DNA of 64,000 nt from JACQCF01 sp043742785 (lineage in GTDB: Bacteria; Omnitrophota; Gorgyraeia; Zapsychrales; Fredricksoniimonadaceae): assembly GCA_043742785.1 (NCBI GenBank), contig JAYTXU010000048.1, positions 49,209 to 113,208 on the forward strand, written 5' to 3'. Shown in pieces: positions 9,078 through 18,218 of this stretch (position 1 is its first letter; each line of letters starts with the position of its first letter). Made by a program: the position numbers and the translations under genes. The notes under the pieces were generated by a model that worked only from the letters and a program-made list of their open reading frames with translations, ran no database searches and was not told where the DNA came from.

Positions 9078-10367
9078 CTAATAATTCCTTTTGGCCATCC
9101 GACGATCTTTAGCAATTTGAACATCTTGGGCCACCTGTTGAGGTGTTTTCTCACCAATAATTATAGCCTGAATCCCTTTATCAAAGACTTCTAAGACTAA
9201 TGGATCTTCATTAATAGGCCATATCGTAGGATGTGTGGAATTCTCCATACCCTTGGCAAACTGTTCTTGAATAAACGGTATACCAGCCATCGCTTCCTTA
9301 TTAGATGGCAAGTTATTAGTATCTTTTGCCAAAACTATTTGCTGATCTTTAGCTGTTAACCATTTTAAGAAAGCAATAGCCTTATCCTTGTTAGGTGATT
9401 GAGCATTGACTACAAACGAAGATCCTGCTCCTCCCCATATCTTTAAAGGATAGTCCTTAGAAATAGCTGGTGGTAGCATAACTCCGTATTCTAAATTAGG
9501 ATTCATATTTTGATAAACATTAACACACCATGAGCCGTTAAAAGTAAATGCTGCACGTTCAAGAGCAAAATCTTGTTCAGCATACTTATTACCTTTAGTC
9601 ACAATACCATCAATTAAAGCCCCCTTATCACGCAAATCAACAAAGACATTCAATACCTTAATCCAGTCAGAATCGGTATATTTAACCTCTCCTCTAAAGG
9701 TATCCAATACCTTTTTTTCTCCCATAATGTTAAAAGCATAGTTAAATGCAAAACTATCGGCTAGCCATAATTCACCCCAACCAGAGACAAAAGGTACTAT
9801 ACCTACTTTCTTGAGTTTCTTAACATCCAAAATAAATTCATCATAAGTTTCTGGAGGACTGCTAATACCCGCTTTAGCCAATAGTTTCTTGTTATAAAGC
9901 ATTTGAATGTTAGTAACGTCAATAGGAACACCATAAATACCAGGTTTAATTCCATAAATATTGCCAACTTCAAACTTGTTAACAAATAAGGCTTTATCAA
10001 AAATGCTTGACCCCCAAGCGCTATCATTAGCACTCATAGGAGCGGTCAAATCTTCTACTAGACCAGCTTTTATAAAATCAGCCATAATTGATTTTTTATC
10101 TAGAACACCATAAATATCAGGAAGCACATTAGCCTGAGCAGCAGCGATTACTTTTTGCGAATAGGCATCTGAAGGAGCAAAAAGCTGAAGATCTACTTCA
10201 ATACCTGTTTGAGATTTAAATTCTTCGGTGAGCTTCTTAAGAGCATTATCACGATCTGTCATCCAATGCCAAACAGTGATTTTGTTAGAAGGAGTTTTCG
10301 TTTGTCCACATCCAGAAACTAAGACAATGATCAAAATCACGCTTAAAAACGTAAAAAATCTTCTCAT
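9078..10367 (-). CDS. Sugar ABC transporter substrate-binding lipoprotein
   Basis: About 429 residues. The signal peptide MRRFFTFLSVILIIVLVSGC ends in a lipobox (LVSGC), so the protein is lipid-anchored. The mature part is a class I extracellular solute-binding protein: ITVWHWMTDRDNALKKLTEEF, GVPIDVTNIQMLYNKKLLAKAG, AFTFNGSW. The chosen ATG at 10367 has GGGAG upstream. It captures a sugar or oligosaccharide and passes it to the two permeases. The ligand cannot be told from sequence, though the neighbouring hydrolases suggest glycan breakdown products. Confidence 0.95.
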   Translation of the reverse strand: MRRFFTFLSVILIIVLVSGCGQTKTPSNKITVWHWMTDRDNALKKLTEEFKSQTGIEVDLQLFAPSDAYSQKVIAAAQANVLPDIYGVLDKKSIMADFIKAGLVEDLTAPMSANDSAWGSSIFDKALFVNKFEVGNIYGIKPGIYGVPIDVTNIQMLYNKKLLAKAGISSPPETYDEFILDVKKLKKVGIVPFVSGWGELWLADSFAFNYAFNIMGEKKVLDTFRGEVKYTDSDWIKVLNVFVDLRDKGALIDGIVTKGNKYAEQDFALERAAFTFNGSWCVNVYQNMNPNLEYGVMLPPAISKDYPLKIWGGAGSSFVVNAQSPNKDKAIAFLKWLTAKDQQIVLAKDTNNLPSNKEAMAGIPFIQEQFAKGMENSTHPTIWPINEDPLVLEVFDKGIQAIIIGEKTPQQVAQDVQIAKDRRMAKRNY

Positions 10368-10452
10368 TACAACTCCCTTTATATGCAACTCTTTAAAAGT
10401 AGAATTTTAAAACTTAACATGCTAATGAAATGAGGTCAAGGAGCTTGTCTCC

Positions 10453-11892
10453 CTACGCTTTCCCTCGTCTTTCTTCCAGCTTCTTACGAATTTCATATGC
10501 CTTATCTTCTGTAACCTCAAATCTCATAATAATAAGAATCGCAATCACAGAGGTCACGATTGGAATACCTACATCACAGATCCTCATATACAACAAAGTA
10601 TGAGCTGTTTGATTCAGTCCTAAGGTCACATTAAAACCCGTTAAATTCAGTAGGATTCCTGAAATCAACGATGCCGCTGCCTGTCCAAGCTTGATCATCC
10701 ACCAATAAATAGCACCAAAGGTTCCTTCTCTGCGATTACCATTTTCAAGTTCATCGAGGTCACAAACATCGGCCAACATAGAACTAACTATAATAAAAAT
10801 TGACATTAAACCAAATGAGATAAATGGGGCAGCGATTAGAAGCAAGTAAGGATGCGACTGGCTATACCCTACCCATTTAAGAGTATACCCAACAAGAGAA
10901 ACTGGAATAGTAATCAGCAGAGTATTGCGCTTTCCGATTTTTGTTCCTACCCAAGTGATCAAGGGGGCAACGATAAGAAAACTAGAGAGTGCGGACACTG
11001 TACCAAACCAACCAAGCAATATCCCTCCTTTTGAATAAGCGACATCCATTGAACCAGAGCCACCATACACATAGAAGAAAATAACATAGGTTGTAAAAGC
11101 AGATGCCAACATAAAACCGTTGAAAATTAGAAAGGTGATGATGCAAAGTTTGACGAAAGGACGATTTTTAAAAGTGATCGCACAACCACTAAAGAAATCC
11201 TTAATCACATTCTTTTGAGGAGGCTTAGGCAATTTAGTAAAATATTCTTTGTTAAAAATAGCTGGCAGTATCCCCCCAATAATAATAAAAACACCGAAAA
11301 TAACAGCGAGAATGTGAACTCCCTGCACAAGATTCTTATTTGAGTACATGAATGCAAATAACCAAGGAGAAATAAGCCAGGCAATCTGACCAATACTATT
11401 ACCCCACCCCTGCAAACGTGTTCGTTCGTGATAATCAGGGGACATTTCAAAACCTAAAGCGATAAATGGAATGGCAAAAAAAGCAAATGCAACCACAAAT
11501 AGACATTGGATTATTAAAAAATACCAAAAATTATACATTTCAGTATTTTCTTTATGAAGTTGGAATAGTAGGATAAATAAAATTCCCGAAACTATAGCTC
11601 CCCAGAAAATAAAAGGCCGTCGACGGCCAAAACGGGTATGACTATTATCTGAAGTGTAGCCGATAAGAGGGTCGGTGAAAGCATCAATAAGGCGGGGGAC
11701 GGTACCAACTAACCCCACCAAGGCTGGATTCATACCTAAACCTAAATTCAAAACAACAACCATAGCACCGATCGCAGCCGCTTGCATCTGATTAACAAGG
11801 GCACCTACGCTATAAATTGCTTTTTGAAAAATAGGAATACGATCTTCTGGGGCCGTCGTATGACGATGTGAGTGCTCTACTACTGGATCCAT
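10453..11892 (-). CDS. GPH-family (MelB-like) sugar:cation symporter
   Basis: 479 residues with about 12 membrane helices. The family hallmark DAFTDPLIGYTSDNSHTRFGRRRPFIFWGA covers the cation-site aspartates and the loop 2-3 motif. A GREGTFG-like motif (NRREGTFGAIYWWMIKLGQA) lies near residue 385. It imports a glycoside or uronide with Na+ or H+. The start at 11892 follows a GGAGG. It is the first gene of the sugar locus, giving the cell a second uptake route beside the ABC system. Confidence 0.93.
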   Translation of the reverse strand: MDPVVEHSHRHTTAPEDRIPIFQKAIYSVGALVNQMQAAAIGAMVVVLNLGLGMNPALVGLVGTVPRLIDAFTDPLIGYTSDNSHTRFGRRRPFIFWGAIVSGILFILLFQLHKENTEMYNFWYFLIIQCLFVVAFAFFAIPFIALGFEMSPDYHERTRLQGWGNSIGQIAWLISPWLFAFMYSNKNLVQGVHILAVIFGVFIIIGGILPAIFNKEYFTKLPKPPQKNVIKDFFSGCAITFKNRPFVKLCIITFLIFNGFMLASAFTTYVIFFYVYGGSGSMDVAYSKGGILLGWFGTVSALSSFLIVAPLITWVGTKIGKRNTLLITIPVSLVGYTLKWVGYSQSHPYLLLIAAPFISFGLMSIFIIVSSMLADVCDLDELENGNRREGTFGAIYWWMIKLGQAAASLISGILLNLTGFNVTLGLNQTAHTLLYMRICDVGIPIVTSVIAILIIMRFEVTEDKAYEIRKKLEERRGKA

Positions 11893-11971
11893 TAACTACC
11901 TCCGTATTAATAAAAAGACACCCAAGGCAACGAATCGAGATTGTTATTTATTTTTCCGATACAAGTTTGGC

Positions 11972-12000
11972 ATTATAACAAAGCAATCTAGCGTGTCCAA
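11972..12000 (-). promoter_or_regulatory. Candidate sigma-70 promoter of the sugar locus
   Basis: On the minus strand a perfect -10 TATAAT (11977-11972) lies 17 bases after TTGGAC (12000-11995), a weak -35. It sits about 80 bases before the start of the symporter gene, the first gene of the run. The weak -35 would fit a promoter that needs regulation. Confidence 0.45.
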
Positions 12001-12050
12001 ACATATTTATCACAAGTTTCTCTAATAAAGCGCCCTCAAATGCTACACAA

Positions 12051-13295
12051 TCATTTTGCAAAAACATTCTGATTTCTTAGTTTTCTATGGTAGGTAATTG
12101 CAAAACGATGCGCTTCATCCCTTACTCTTTGAAGGAGTTTCAATCCTAATGAATCTTTAGATAACACGATTGGATTACGCTTGGTAGGTAAGAAAACCTC
12201 TTCCTCCCGCTTAGCTAAAGAAATAATGGGTATTTGAATCCCTAATCCTTTTAAAACGTCACAAGCGGCTGCCAATTGCCCCTTACCCCCATCAATCATA
12301 ATCAAATCAGGGTAAGGCAGTCCTTCTTTTTTCAAACGGGTGTACCTACGCATAACTATTTCAGCAATGCTTTTAAAATCATCAATCCCCTGCACTGTTT
12401 TAATCTTAAATCTTTGATAATTACTCTTATCCGGTCTACCGTTAACAAAAGAAACCATCGATCCTACCGATTGATTACCCATAATATTAGATATATCAAA
12501 ACATTCGATACGTTCCGGGGCATGATCTAAACCCAAAGCCCTCTCTAGCTGTTCAGCTTCTTTAAAATAATTGATATCCTTAGTTCCTGAATACAGCGCA
12601 CCTATAGCACGCAATTGATCTCTCACCTTAATAGCAGCTTCAAAATCTTTTTGCTGAGATAGTTCTTCCATCTCCCCTTGAAGATTCTTATAAAGATCAT
12701 CTTTCTTGCCTTCCAGAATCAAACGCACATGCCTAATATTGCGCAAATACTCCTGTTTAGAGATATTTTTAATACAGGGCGCATCACATAGACCAATGTG
12801 ATAATCCAAGCATGGTTTATTAGGCAAGGATTCACAGCTACGAAAATGAAATATCTTACGAATAATCACTAAAGCTTCCCTGATTAAGGAAGGATTCACG
12901 TAAGGACCAAAAAAATCCGCTTTGATTTCTTTATTTTTTCGTGTATTTAAACGAATCACTGAAACAAGAGGAAAGTCTTCTTTAGTAATCTGAATATACG
13001 GATAAGTTTTACCATCTTTAAGTTCAACATTGTACTTAGGTTGATGCTGCTTGATAAGGCTGGCCTCTAAAATCAACGCCTCTGCTTCGCTATGGGTCAA
13101 AATAAAATCAATATCATCAATATGTTCCACTAAAATATTTGTTTTAAGACTTTGATGATTACTACGAAAATATGATCCCACCCTACGGCGTAAGGACACC
13201 GCTTTACCGATATATATAATTCTCTCATCCTTATCCTTAAAGAGATATACCCCACTCGTTAAAGGCAGCATTTTGATTTTAGATTGTATATCCAT
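12051..13295 (-). CDS. uvrC: UvrC-type excinuclease lacking the C-terminal HhH domain
   Basis: 414 residues, against about 600 in standard UvrC. Residues 12-90 are the GIY-YIG nuclease (SGVYLFKDKDERIIYIGKA) that cuts 3' of a lesion. The cysteine cluster CESLPNKPCLDYHIGLCDAPC is intact. A UVR motif near 200-235 binds UvrB. The RNase H-like nuclease (ECFDISNIMG, MIDGGKGQLAAA) that makes the 5' cut is present to its end (RVRDEAHRFAITYHRKLR). The tandem helix-hairpin-helix domain that normally follows is absent, and the stop comes eight residues later. It may be natural shortening or a nonsense truncation. Confidence 0.9.
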   Translation of the reverse strand: MDIQSKIKMLPLTSGVYLFKDKDERIIYIGKAVSLRRRVGSYFRSNHQSLKTNILVEHIDDIDFILTHSEAEALILEASLIKQHQPKYNVELKDGKTYPYIQITKEDFPLVSVIRLNTRKNKEIKADFFGPYVNPSLIREALVIIRKIFHFRSCESLPNKPCLDYHIGLCDAPCIKNISKQEYLRNIRHVRLILEGKKDDLYKNLQGEMEELSQQKDFEAAIKVRDQLRAIGALYSGTKDINYFKEAEQLERALGLDHAPERIECFDISNIMGNQSVGSMVSFVNGRPDKSNYQRFKIKTVQGIDDFKSIAEIVMRRYTRLKKEGLPYPDLIMIDGGKGQLAAACDVLKGLGIQIPIISLAKREEEVFLPTKRNPIVLSKDSLGLKLLQRVRDEAHRFAITYHRKLRNQNVFAK

Positions 13296-13322
13296 AGGAA
13301 AGAATGGTTTTGTAACGACGAG

Positions 13323-14906
13323 TTACTTGAGGTAGGTTAATAACTTTTTCTTAATGACCTTCCATATCGGTCTAAATTCTGGAACCCTCGTAAAATGACA
13401 ACAAAATAAAAATGAAGTCCAACCGGCCATGCTCATGACAAGAAGTTTAATAATCCCGTTTTTCATCGGAATAAACATTAAAAGCATAAACAGAACAAAA
13501 GCCATTAAGAATAAAGAAGGAATTAACTGTAAGAAGAATCTCTTAAGAACCCCCTTAGAACCGCCTAGACGAGTTTTCATCGTCATATAAAGCAAAATAA
13601 AATTAGTCAAACCTGAAATACTGCTGGCTAAGGCAATACCTCCTATTCCTAAAGGAAATATTAAAATAAAATTGAGAACCCCGTTAATCAAAAGACAAAT
13701 CGTGGCAATTCTCACAGACGTTTGGGTATCTTGAAATGCATAAAAACCAGATACTAAAATACGGCTAGCGCCAAAAAAAGGTAATCCTAAACTTAAAAAT
13801 ATCAAAGCCTTCGTAGTTATATCTGCGGAATGCTGATCAAAAGCACCATGTTGGAAAATAATCTGTACTAAAAATGGCGAAAGAACAAAAAGAAATACCG
13901 CGCATGGTAAAAGTACAAATAAAAGATTTTTCAAAGAGAACATCAATGTCTCTTTAAAGGCAACATAATCCTTATCACTAGCCGATGACGATAAAGACGG
14001 CAACGAAGCATTGCTCAAGGCATAAGCAAAAACCCCTAAAGGAAATTGGACTAAACGATTAGCAAAATAAATGGCAGCAATACCCCCTGGTCCAACAATA
14101 ACTAAGGAAGCAAATATGGTGTCCACAAAGATATTCATCTGATAAACTGCTGAACCCCATAAGCGAGGTAAAAGAAGCTTAGCTATCTTAACCATTCCCT
14201 CATGACGCAATTTTCTTGGCCAAGACCAAACAATACCGTGCTTAGCCAAAGCTCTCCGCTGCAACAATAACTGTAGAATTCCTCCCACCAAAACCCCTGA
14301 AGCCAAAATATAAGCAGCCCCCCAAGAAAAGAAAGACGCAATCCATATACTAATAATCATCGCAACGTTTAAAAGACAAGATGAAAAAGCCGGAGCACCA
14401 AAAGAATTAAGCGTATAAAGAACCCCCATCTGCAAAGCCGTTAAAGCAATCAAAATCAGATAAGGAAACATAATTCTGGTTAAATCAACAGTTAAATGAT
14501 ATTTGACCGCATCACCAATGAAGCCGGGAGCCATAATCCTAACAATAAAAGGAGCAAAAATTAATCCAAAAACGGTTAGTACTCCTAAAGCAATAGCGCT
14601 CCATGCTAAAAGCACATTAATAAACTGACGCCACTGTTCTTTTGTTTTTGTTCTTTGATATTCAACTAAAACAGGAACAATAGCAGCACTTGCTGCTCCT
14701 TCGCCAACTAAATCTCTCAATAAATTAGGAATGCGCTGCGCTACAAAGAACGCTTCGGCTACCATCCCTGTCCCTAGAAGATTAGCTAGAACCACATCAC
14801 GAATAAAACCTAAAAAACGTGAAAAAAGGATTCCTGTAGAAATGATAGAAGTTGATTTAACTAAACTTGTTCTAGAATGAGGAGGTTGTGATTTATCTAT
14901 TGACAT
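13323..14906 (-). CDS. murJ: MurJ lipid II flippase (MviN)
   Basis: 527 residues with 14 predicted membrane helices, the normal size. The N-terminal STGILFSRFLGFIRDVVLANLLG and FFVAQRIPNLLRDLVGEGAASAAIVPVL segments are MurJ signatures, as is RLVQFPLGVFAYALSNASLPSLS. It flips the peptidoglycan precursor lipid II across the inner membrane. It lies 27 bp upstream of uvrC on the same strand. Confidence 0.96.
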   Translation of the reverse strand: MSIDKSQPPHSRTSLVKSTSIISTGILFSRFLGFIRDVVLANLLGTGMVAEAFFVAQRIPNLLRDLVGEGAASAAIVPVLVEYQRTKTKEQWRQFINVLLAWSAIALGVLTVFGLIFAPFIVRIMAPGFIGDAVKYHLTVDLTRIMFPYLILIALTALQMGVLYTLNSFGAPAFSSCLLNVAMIISIWIASFFSWGAAYILASGVLVGGILQLLLQRRALAKHGIVWSWPRKLRHEGMVKIAKLLLPRLWGSAVYQMNIFVDTIFASLVIVGPGGIAAIYFANRLVQFPLGVFAYALSNASLPSLSSSASDKDYVAFKETLMFSLKNLLFVLLPCAVFLFVLSPFLVQIIFQHGAFDQHSADITTKALIFLSLGLPFFGASRILVSGFYAFQDTQTSVRIATICLLINGVLNFILIFPLGIGGIALASSISGLTNFILLYMTMKTRLGGSKGVLKRFFLQLIPSLFLMAFVLFMLLMFIPMKNGIIKLLVMSMAGWTSFLFCCHFTRVPEFRPIWKVIKKKLLTYLK

Positions 14907-14950
14907 AAAAAATGCTCTTTGGTATATTATCGACCTTGTTTGTTAATCTT

Positions 14951-14977
14951 TAACCTTGAGTTTTATTTCAAAGGTTA
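14951..14977 (+). promoter_or_regulatory. Leader hairpin before rpsT
   Basis: TAACCTTGA (14951-14959) and TCAAAGGTTA (14968-14977) pair with one bulged base around an eight-base loop. The hairpin ends a few bases before the CGGAGAAC ribosome-binding region of rpsT. It may regulate S20 synthesis, but no known S20 leader consensus was recognised. Confidence 0.45.
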
Positions 14978-14995
14978 TTTACGGAGAACTTAAAA

Positions 14996-15256
14996 ATGCC
15001 ACAACGTCGTACTGCTATTAAAGACTTACGCAAAAATCATACTCGTCGTATGCGAAATTTAGATATAAAAACTGATCTTAAAAAAACTGTCAAATCCTTC
15101 GTCTCTGTTGCTTCCAAAGACAAAAATAAAGCCAAAGACCTTTTAAAAGAACTTTATAAAAAGATGGATAAAGCTGCCAAACGTAATGTGTTGCATAAGA
15201 AAACTGCAGCCCGTCGTAAGTCTCGCTTTGCCAAACTTCTAGCTGCGTCTAAATAA
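14996..15256 (+). CDS. rpsT: 30S ribosomal protein S20
   Basis: 86 residues, highly basic. It opens MPQRRTAIKDLRKNHTRRMRN and contains the S20 helix pair with KAAKRNVLHKKTAARRKSRFAKLL. It binds 16S rRNA at the bottom of the 30S body. It is transcribed alone on the plus strand, divergent from murJ, and converges tail to tail with holA four bases later, an arrangement often seen because holA and rpsT are frequent neighbours. Confidence 0.97.
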   Translation: MPQRRTAIKDLRKNHTRRMRNLDIKTDLKKTVKSFVSVASKDKNKAKDLLKELYKKMDKAAKRNVLHKKTAARRKSRFAKLLAASK

Positions 15257-15260
15257 TTAT

Positions 15261-15905
15261 TCATCGTTGTAATTCCACCAATTCTACAACAAGCTTTTCT
15301 AGCGCATGCTCTGGCAATAAACGGCTGCGTTTAATATTTAAATCAGCTTCTTCTAAAGCTTTTAATCCTTTTTCAAACTTTAAAGCTCCCAAAACTCTTC
15401 CCTCTTTACCCCAATACCAAACCAAAGCTCCCATCATCTGTAATGGGAACATTCCTTGATTATAAAACTCATGCATTATCTTCAAAGCTTCCGTTGTTTT
15501 CTTAAGAGACATGAACTTCGTCATATCAAAAATATTAAGCTGCGTCTTAACACCAAAAGTAAAAACCTTAACATGAAAAACAATCTCTTTTAGAGGGCTT
15601 TTAAGTTCACCAGTAGACTCTAAGATCACTTCACAATAATCAGCAGGAGAAACAGCAAAAGATACAAGCAAGAGAGCTGGGTCATTTTTTAGTTTCTCGA
15701 CATGACGAATTAAAACGACTCTCTTGGAAGAAAAAGATGGTAGTGCTAATAATGATTTCTTAAGGCTGGTGGACGTTAAATACTGTGCATCTAACGATTC
15801 GAAATCAAAGAAAAGAGCCTCTGGCTGAGTTAATACTGCTGATTTAAGTTCAAATATTTTTTTATCTTTTGTGAGAGGATCCTCACCTAGAAGAAGATAA
15901 ACCAT
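15261..15905 (-). CDS. holA: DNA polymerase III delta subunit-like protein (HolA), short form
   Basis: 214 residues, whereas HolA usually has about 330. The N terminus MVYLLLGEDPLTKDKKIFELK and the segment LPSFSSKRVVLIRHVEKLK match the clamp-loader delta N-terminal domain. The C-terminal part (MGALVWYWGKEGRVLGALKFEKGLKALEEADLNIKRS) matches the collar domain. The middle AAA+ lid region appears shortened. Context supports the call: lptE-holA next to rpsT is a common order. Confidence 0.8.
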   Translation of the reverse strand: MVYLLLGEDPLTKDKKIFELKSAVLTQPEALFFDFESLDAQYLTSTSLKKSLLALPSFSSKRVVLIRHVEKLKNDPALLLVSFAVSPADYCEVILESTGELKSPLKEIVFHVKVFTFGVKTQLNIFDMTKFMSLKKTTEALKIMHEFYNQGMFPLQMMGALVWYWGKEGRVLGALKFEKGLKALEEADLNIKRSRLLPEHALEKLVVELVELQR

Positions 15906-15923
15906 AAAAACCCTTCAATGGTT

Positions 15924-16451
15924 CTACCAATTTTCTATGGTTCTCTCAACAATACGACGAGAAAGATCCGCCAAAGTATCGTTTAAGGCTTGACTTTCGC
16001 TCTTAGCCTGAGAACCACTGGTAAAATAGGTTGCTTCACCAGAAAAAGAAGGTTCGCTAAAGAAAACTTGACCAGTTGTATTGTCCATCATCGTCAAAGC
16101 AACAGTCACACGCAAACGATACTCTTGAACATTTTGACTATCATCTGTTCTTAAGTCGTCTCTTTCAAATCCCGTCAGCATTCCTTTTAAAACTAAATCA
16201 CTTTTATCCGAATCACTTAAACGTAAATGTCCATCTAACTGAAAACGCTCAATAACAGCCGAGCGGATCTTAGTTTCCAAGAGAGGAACATAAAGACCAC
16301 GAACATTCTCACTCACAAATTCTACTTTATTTTCAAAAGGTTCTACATGAAGAGTACGATAATTAGAAGGTAAAAGAGAACCTGTAGTATAGCCACAACC
16401 AGATAAAGTAACTACGGAAAGAATTGACGCTAAAAGAAAGCGACGTGTCAT
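15924..16451 (-). CDS. lptE: LptE-like LPS assembly lipoprotein
   Basis: 175 residues with a lipoprotein signal peptide ending LSGCGYTTG; the CGY after the lipid site is typical. Then comes LHVEPFENKVEFV and a long LETKIRSAVIERFQLDG helix, the LptE/RlpB fold. It plugs the LptD barrel that inserts LPS in the outer membrane. The ATG overlaps the stop of bamD, so the two are translationally coupled. This is good evidence for an LPS-bearing outer membrane. Confidence 0.88.
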   Translation of the reverse strand: MTRRFLLASILSVVTLSGCGYTTGSLLPSNYRTLHVEPFENKVEFVSENVRGLYVPLLETKIRSAVIERFQLDGHLRLSDSDKSDLVLKGMLTGFERDDLRTDDSQNVQEYRLRVTVALTMMDNTTGQVFFSEPSFSGEATYFTSGSQAKSESQALNDTLADLSRRIVERTIENW

Positions 16452-17395
16452 TTGTCTCCAATAACTCTAAGACGCATGAGCGCTTTAGATCCCCATGCTG
16501 TATCTGCGTATTTGTTCACAATGTCATTGTAATAAATACGTGCCGCTTTATAATTCTTTTGTTTTTCGTAATATTGAGCTACCACAAAACCATTTTCCGC
16601 CTCTTTACCTCGTAAATTAGAAATCTGGCTCTTCGCTTCCTGCGTCAATTCACTTTCAGGATGACTTTTAACAAATTCTTTAAAACCGTCAATAGCTATC
16701 TGCGTAGTTTTTTGTTCATGCTGGGCATTAGCGGAACGCTTGGTATCTGCCATGGCAATCTGAAATTGCGCAGCTTTAGCCCATTCACTCGTTGGATAAT
16801 CATTAAGAGTTTTCTCAAATTCATCACGAGCTTCATCATAAAGACCCTTTTCCTTTAAATAAAGACCAATCTTATACTGAGAAATAGCTGCTAACTTCCC
16901 ATAAGGAGCATTCTTGATGACGGTACGAAAGATTTCAATAACCCTATCATCCCCTCCAATAAACACTTCTGCAATTTTGCCGTGCTTATTGCGTCCCTCT
17001 AAAAGCTGATTACCTATTTGATACTCAATTTCAACAATCTCTGCTGCTCTTTCACTAAAAGGGTATTTATCAATAACCACCTGATACGCTTTATAAGCTT
17101 CAAAAGGCTTATTAATCGTTTCTTGAACCTTCCCTAAATAATATTGAGCTTCAGGAGCTTCTTTAGAGCGGGGATAATGCTTAATAAGCTTTCTCAATTC
17201 GCTAATCGCTTCGTTATACTTCCTGCCCTCTAAAAAAGCCATACTGTATTCAAGCTGTTCTTTGGGAGTAGATTTAACCGACCATTTAGGATTAATGAAC
17301 TTACCTGTTTGAGGAGTCCAGATCCAAACGGCATGAGCTTGGGACAAACAAACGAAGGTAAAAAACAAAATTAGTAAGACTCGTCGAAATATCAT
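16448..17395 (-). CDS. bamD: BamD-like outer-membrane assembly TPR protein
   Basis: 315 residues with an N-terminal signal peptide (LLILFFTFVCLSQAHA). At least five TPR units follow: YNEAISELRKLIKHYPRSKEAPEAQYYLGKV, PFEAYKAYQVVIDKYPFSERA, LYDEARDEFEKTLNDYPTSEWAKAAQFQIA and later copies. Length and repeat layout fit BamD/YfiO, a partner of BamA in barrel insertion. The usual lipobox cysteine is not evident, so it may be periplasmic or anchored otherwise. Confidence 0.82.
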   Translation of the reverse strand: MIFRRVLLILFFTFVCLSQAHAVWIWTPQTGKFINPKWSVKSTPKEQLEYSMAFLEGRKYNEAISELRKLIKHYPRSKEAPEAQYYLGKVQETINKPFEAYKAYQVVIDKYPFSERAAEIVEIEYQIGNQLLEGRNKHGKIAEVFIGGDDRVIEIFRTVIKNAPYGKLAAISQYKIGLYLKEKGLYDEARDEFEKTLNDYPTSEWAKAAQFQIAMADTKRSANAQHEQKTTQIAIDGFKEFVKSHPESELTQEAKSQISNLRGKEAENGFVVAQYYEKQKNYKAARIYYNDIVNKYADTAWGSKALMRLRVIGDK

Positions 17396-17436
17396 TGCGT
17401 CAATGTAACATAGATGCTTTATTTTGTCAATTTTAG

Positions 17437-17718
17437 TTAACCCAATTGTATTCTTAATTTACCCCCTAAAGCTAAAGCAACTCTTTCAAGGGTTAAAAGT
17501 GTCACTGAAACATTTGCTGGTTCCAGCAAACGGTCTAAGGCTGAACGGCTAGTCCCCATTTGGGCAGCTAATCGAGATTTATTGATCTTCTTCTTATTCA
17601 TAATCTGCTGAATTTGAAAAGCAAGAGCACGTTTCGCTGCAGCCGCTTCTGTTTGAGCTAACAAACCCTCTTCCTTTAAATAATTATCAAAATTACTACC
17701 GATATATTTATTCTTCAT
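17437..17718 (-). CDS. XRE-family antitoxin (HigA-like)
   Basis: 93 residues. Residues 40-90 form a helix-turn-helix: KKINKSRLAAQMGTSRSALDRLL. The N-terminal helices probably cover the toxin. It overlaps the upstream toxin gene by 11 bases, the toxin-first order typical of higBA. The protein should neutralise the toxin and repress the pair by binding the palindrome at 18082-18099. Confidence 0.9.
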   Translation of the reverse strand: MKNKYIGSNFDNYLKEEGLLAQTEAAAAKRALAFQIQQIMNKKKINKSRLAAQMGTSRSALDRLLEPANVSVTLLTLERVALALGGKLRIQLG

Positions 17719-18043
17719 ACTTGCTCTCCTCTTTTAAATCATTTAATCTCTGCCTAGCCACCAATAAATCCTCTTGAGATGTTTTCTGCGACTTCTTTAT
17801 AAAACCATGCAATAAAATAATATATTCTTCTGCCACAGTAAAAATGACTCTTGAAATCTTATTCCTTAATCTCGTCCTAACTTCCCACAAACCAGGCTCT
17901 ATCTTCTTGATCAACGGCATTCCTAAAGGCCAGCCAAATTGCACCGTCTTAATATCTTCACCAATTGCTTCACGCTCTTGAACGTTTAAGCTTTTCAACC
18001 ATTCTCGTACCGGCTCATTGCCACTTTGTGTACGGAAAAACAC
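17708..18043 (-). CDS. RelE/HigB-superfamily toxin (Gp49-like)
   Basis: About 112 residues from a GTG at 18043: FFRTQSGNEPVREWLKSL, then GLWEVRTRLRNKISRVIFTV and LLHGFIKKSQKTS. This is the phage Gp49-like/HigB family of ribosome-dependent mRNA interferases. An open frame extends upstream to a TTG at 18100, but that codon lies inside the promoter-operator, upstream of the predicted transcription start. The GTG start is therefore preferred, though its ribosome binding site is weak. Confidence 0.88.
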   Translation of the reverse strand: MFFRTQSGNEPVREWLKSLNVQEREAIGEDIKTVQFGWPLGMPLIKKIEPGLWEVRTRLRNKISRVIFTVAEEYIILLHGFIKKSQKTSQEDLLVARQRLNDLKEESKYEE

Positions 18044-18079
18044 ACCACAGAAAAATATCTTCGTTCCATGGCTATTTAT

Positions 18080-18108
18080 AATGTACCATATTTGGTACAA
18101 TCTTTCAA
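18080..18108 (-). promoter_or_regulatory. Promoter and operator of the toxin-antitoxin pair
   Basis: On the minus strand TTGAAA (18108-18103), 17 bases, then TACATT (18085-18080). The spacer holds the palindrome TGTACCAAATATGGTACA (18099-18082), matching in 8 of 9 half-site positions. A repressor bound there would block RNA polymerase, as expected for autoregulation by a HigA-type antitoxin. Confidence 0.75.
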
Positions 18109-18218
18109 GTTTGGGGAATTAAATTTTGATTGAAGCTGCCAACTACAGACTTAGGGGATAAATCTGCTTGTGCCGGTAATTCTAACGATTTACGGAAAAT
18201 TTACAAGGAACCAGATGC

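Noticed and set aside
10368..10452. LacI-type operator before the binding-protein gene
   Set aside because: I searched by eye for a 14-20 base palindrome with a central CG and found none convincing.
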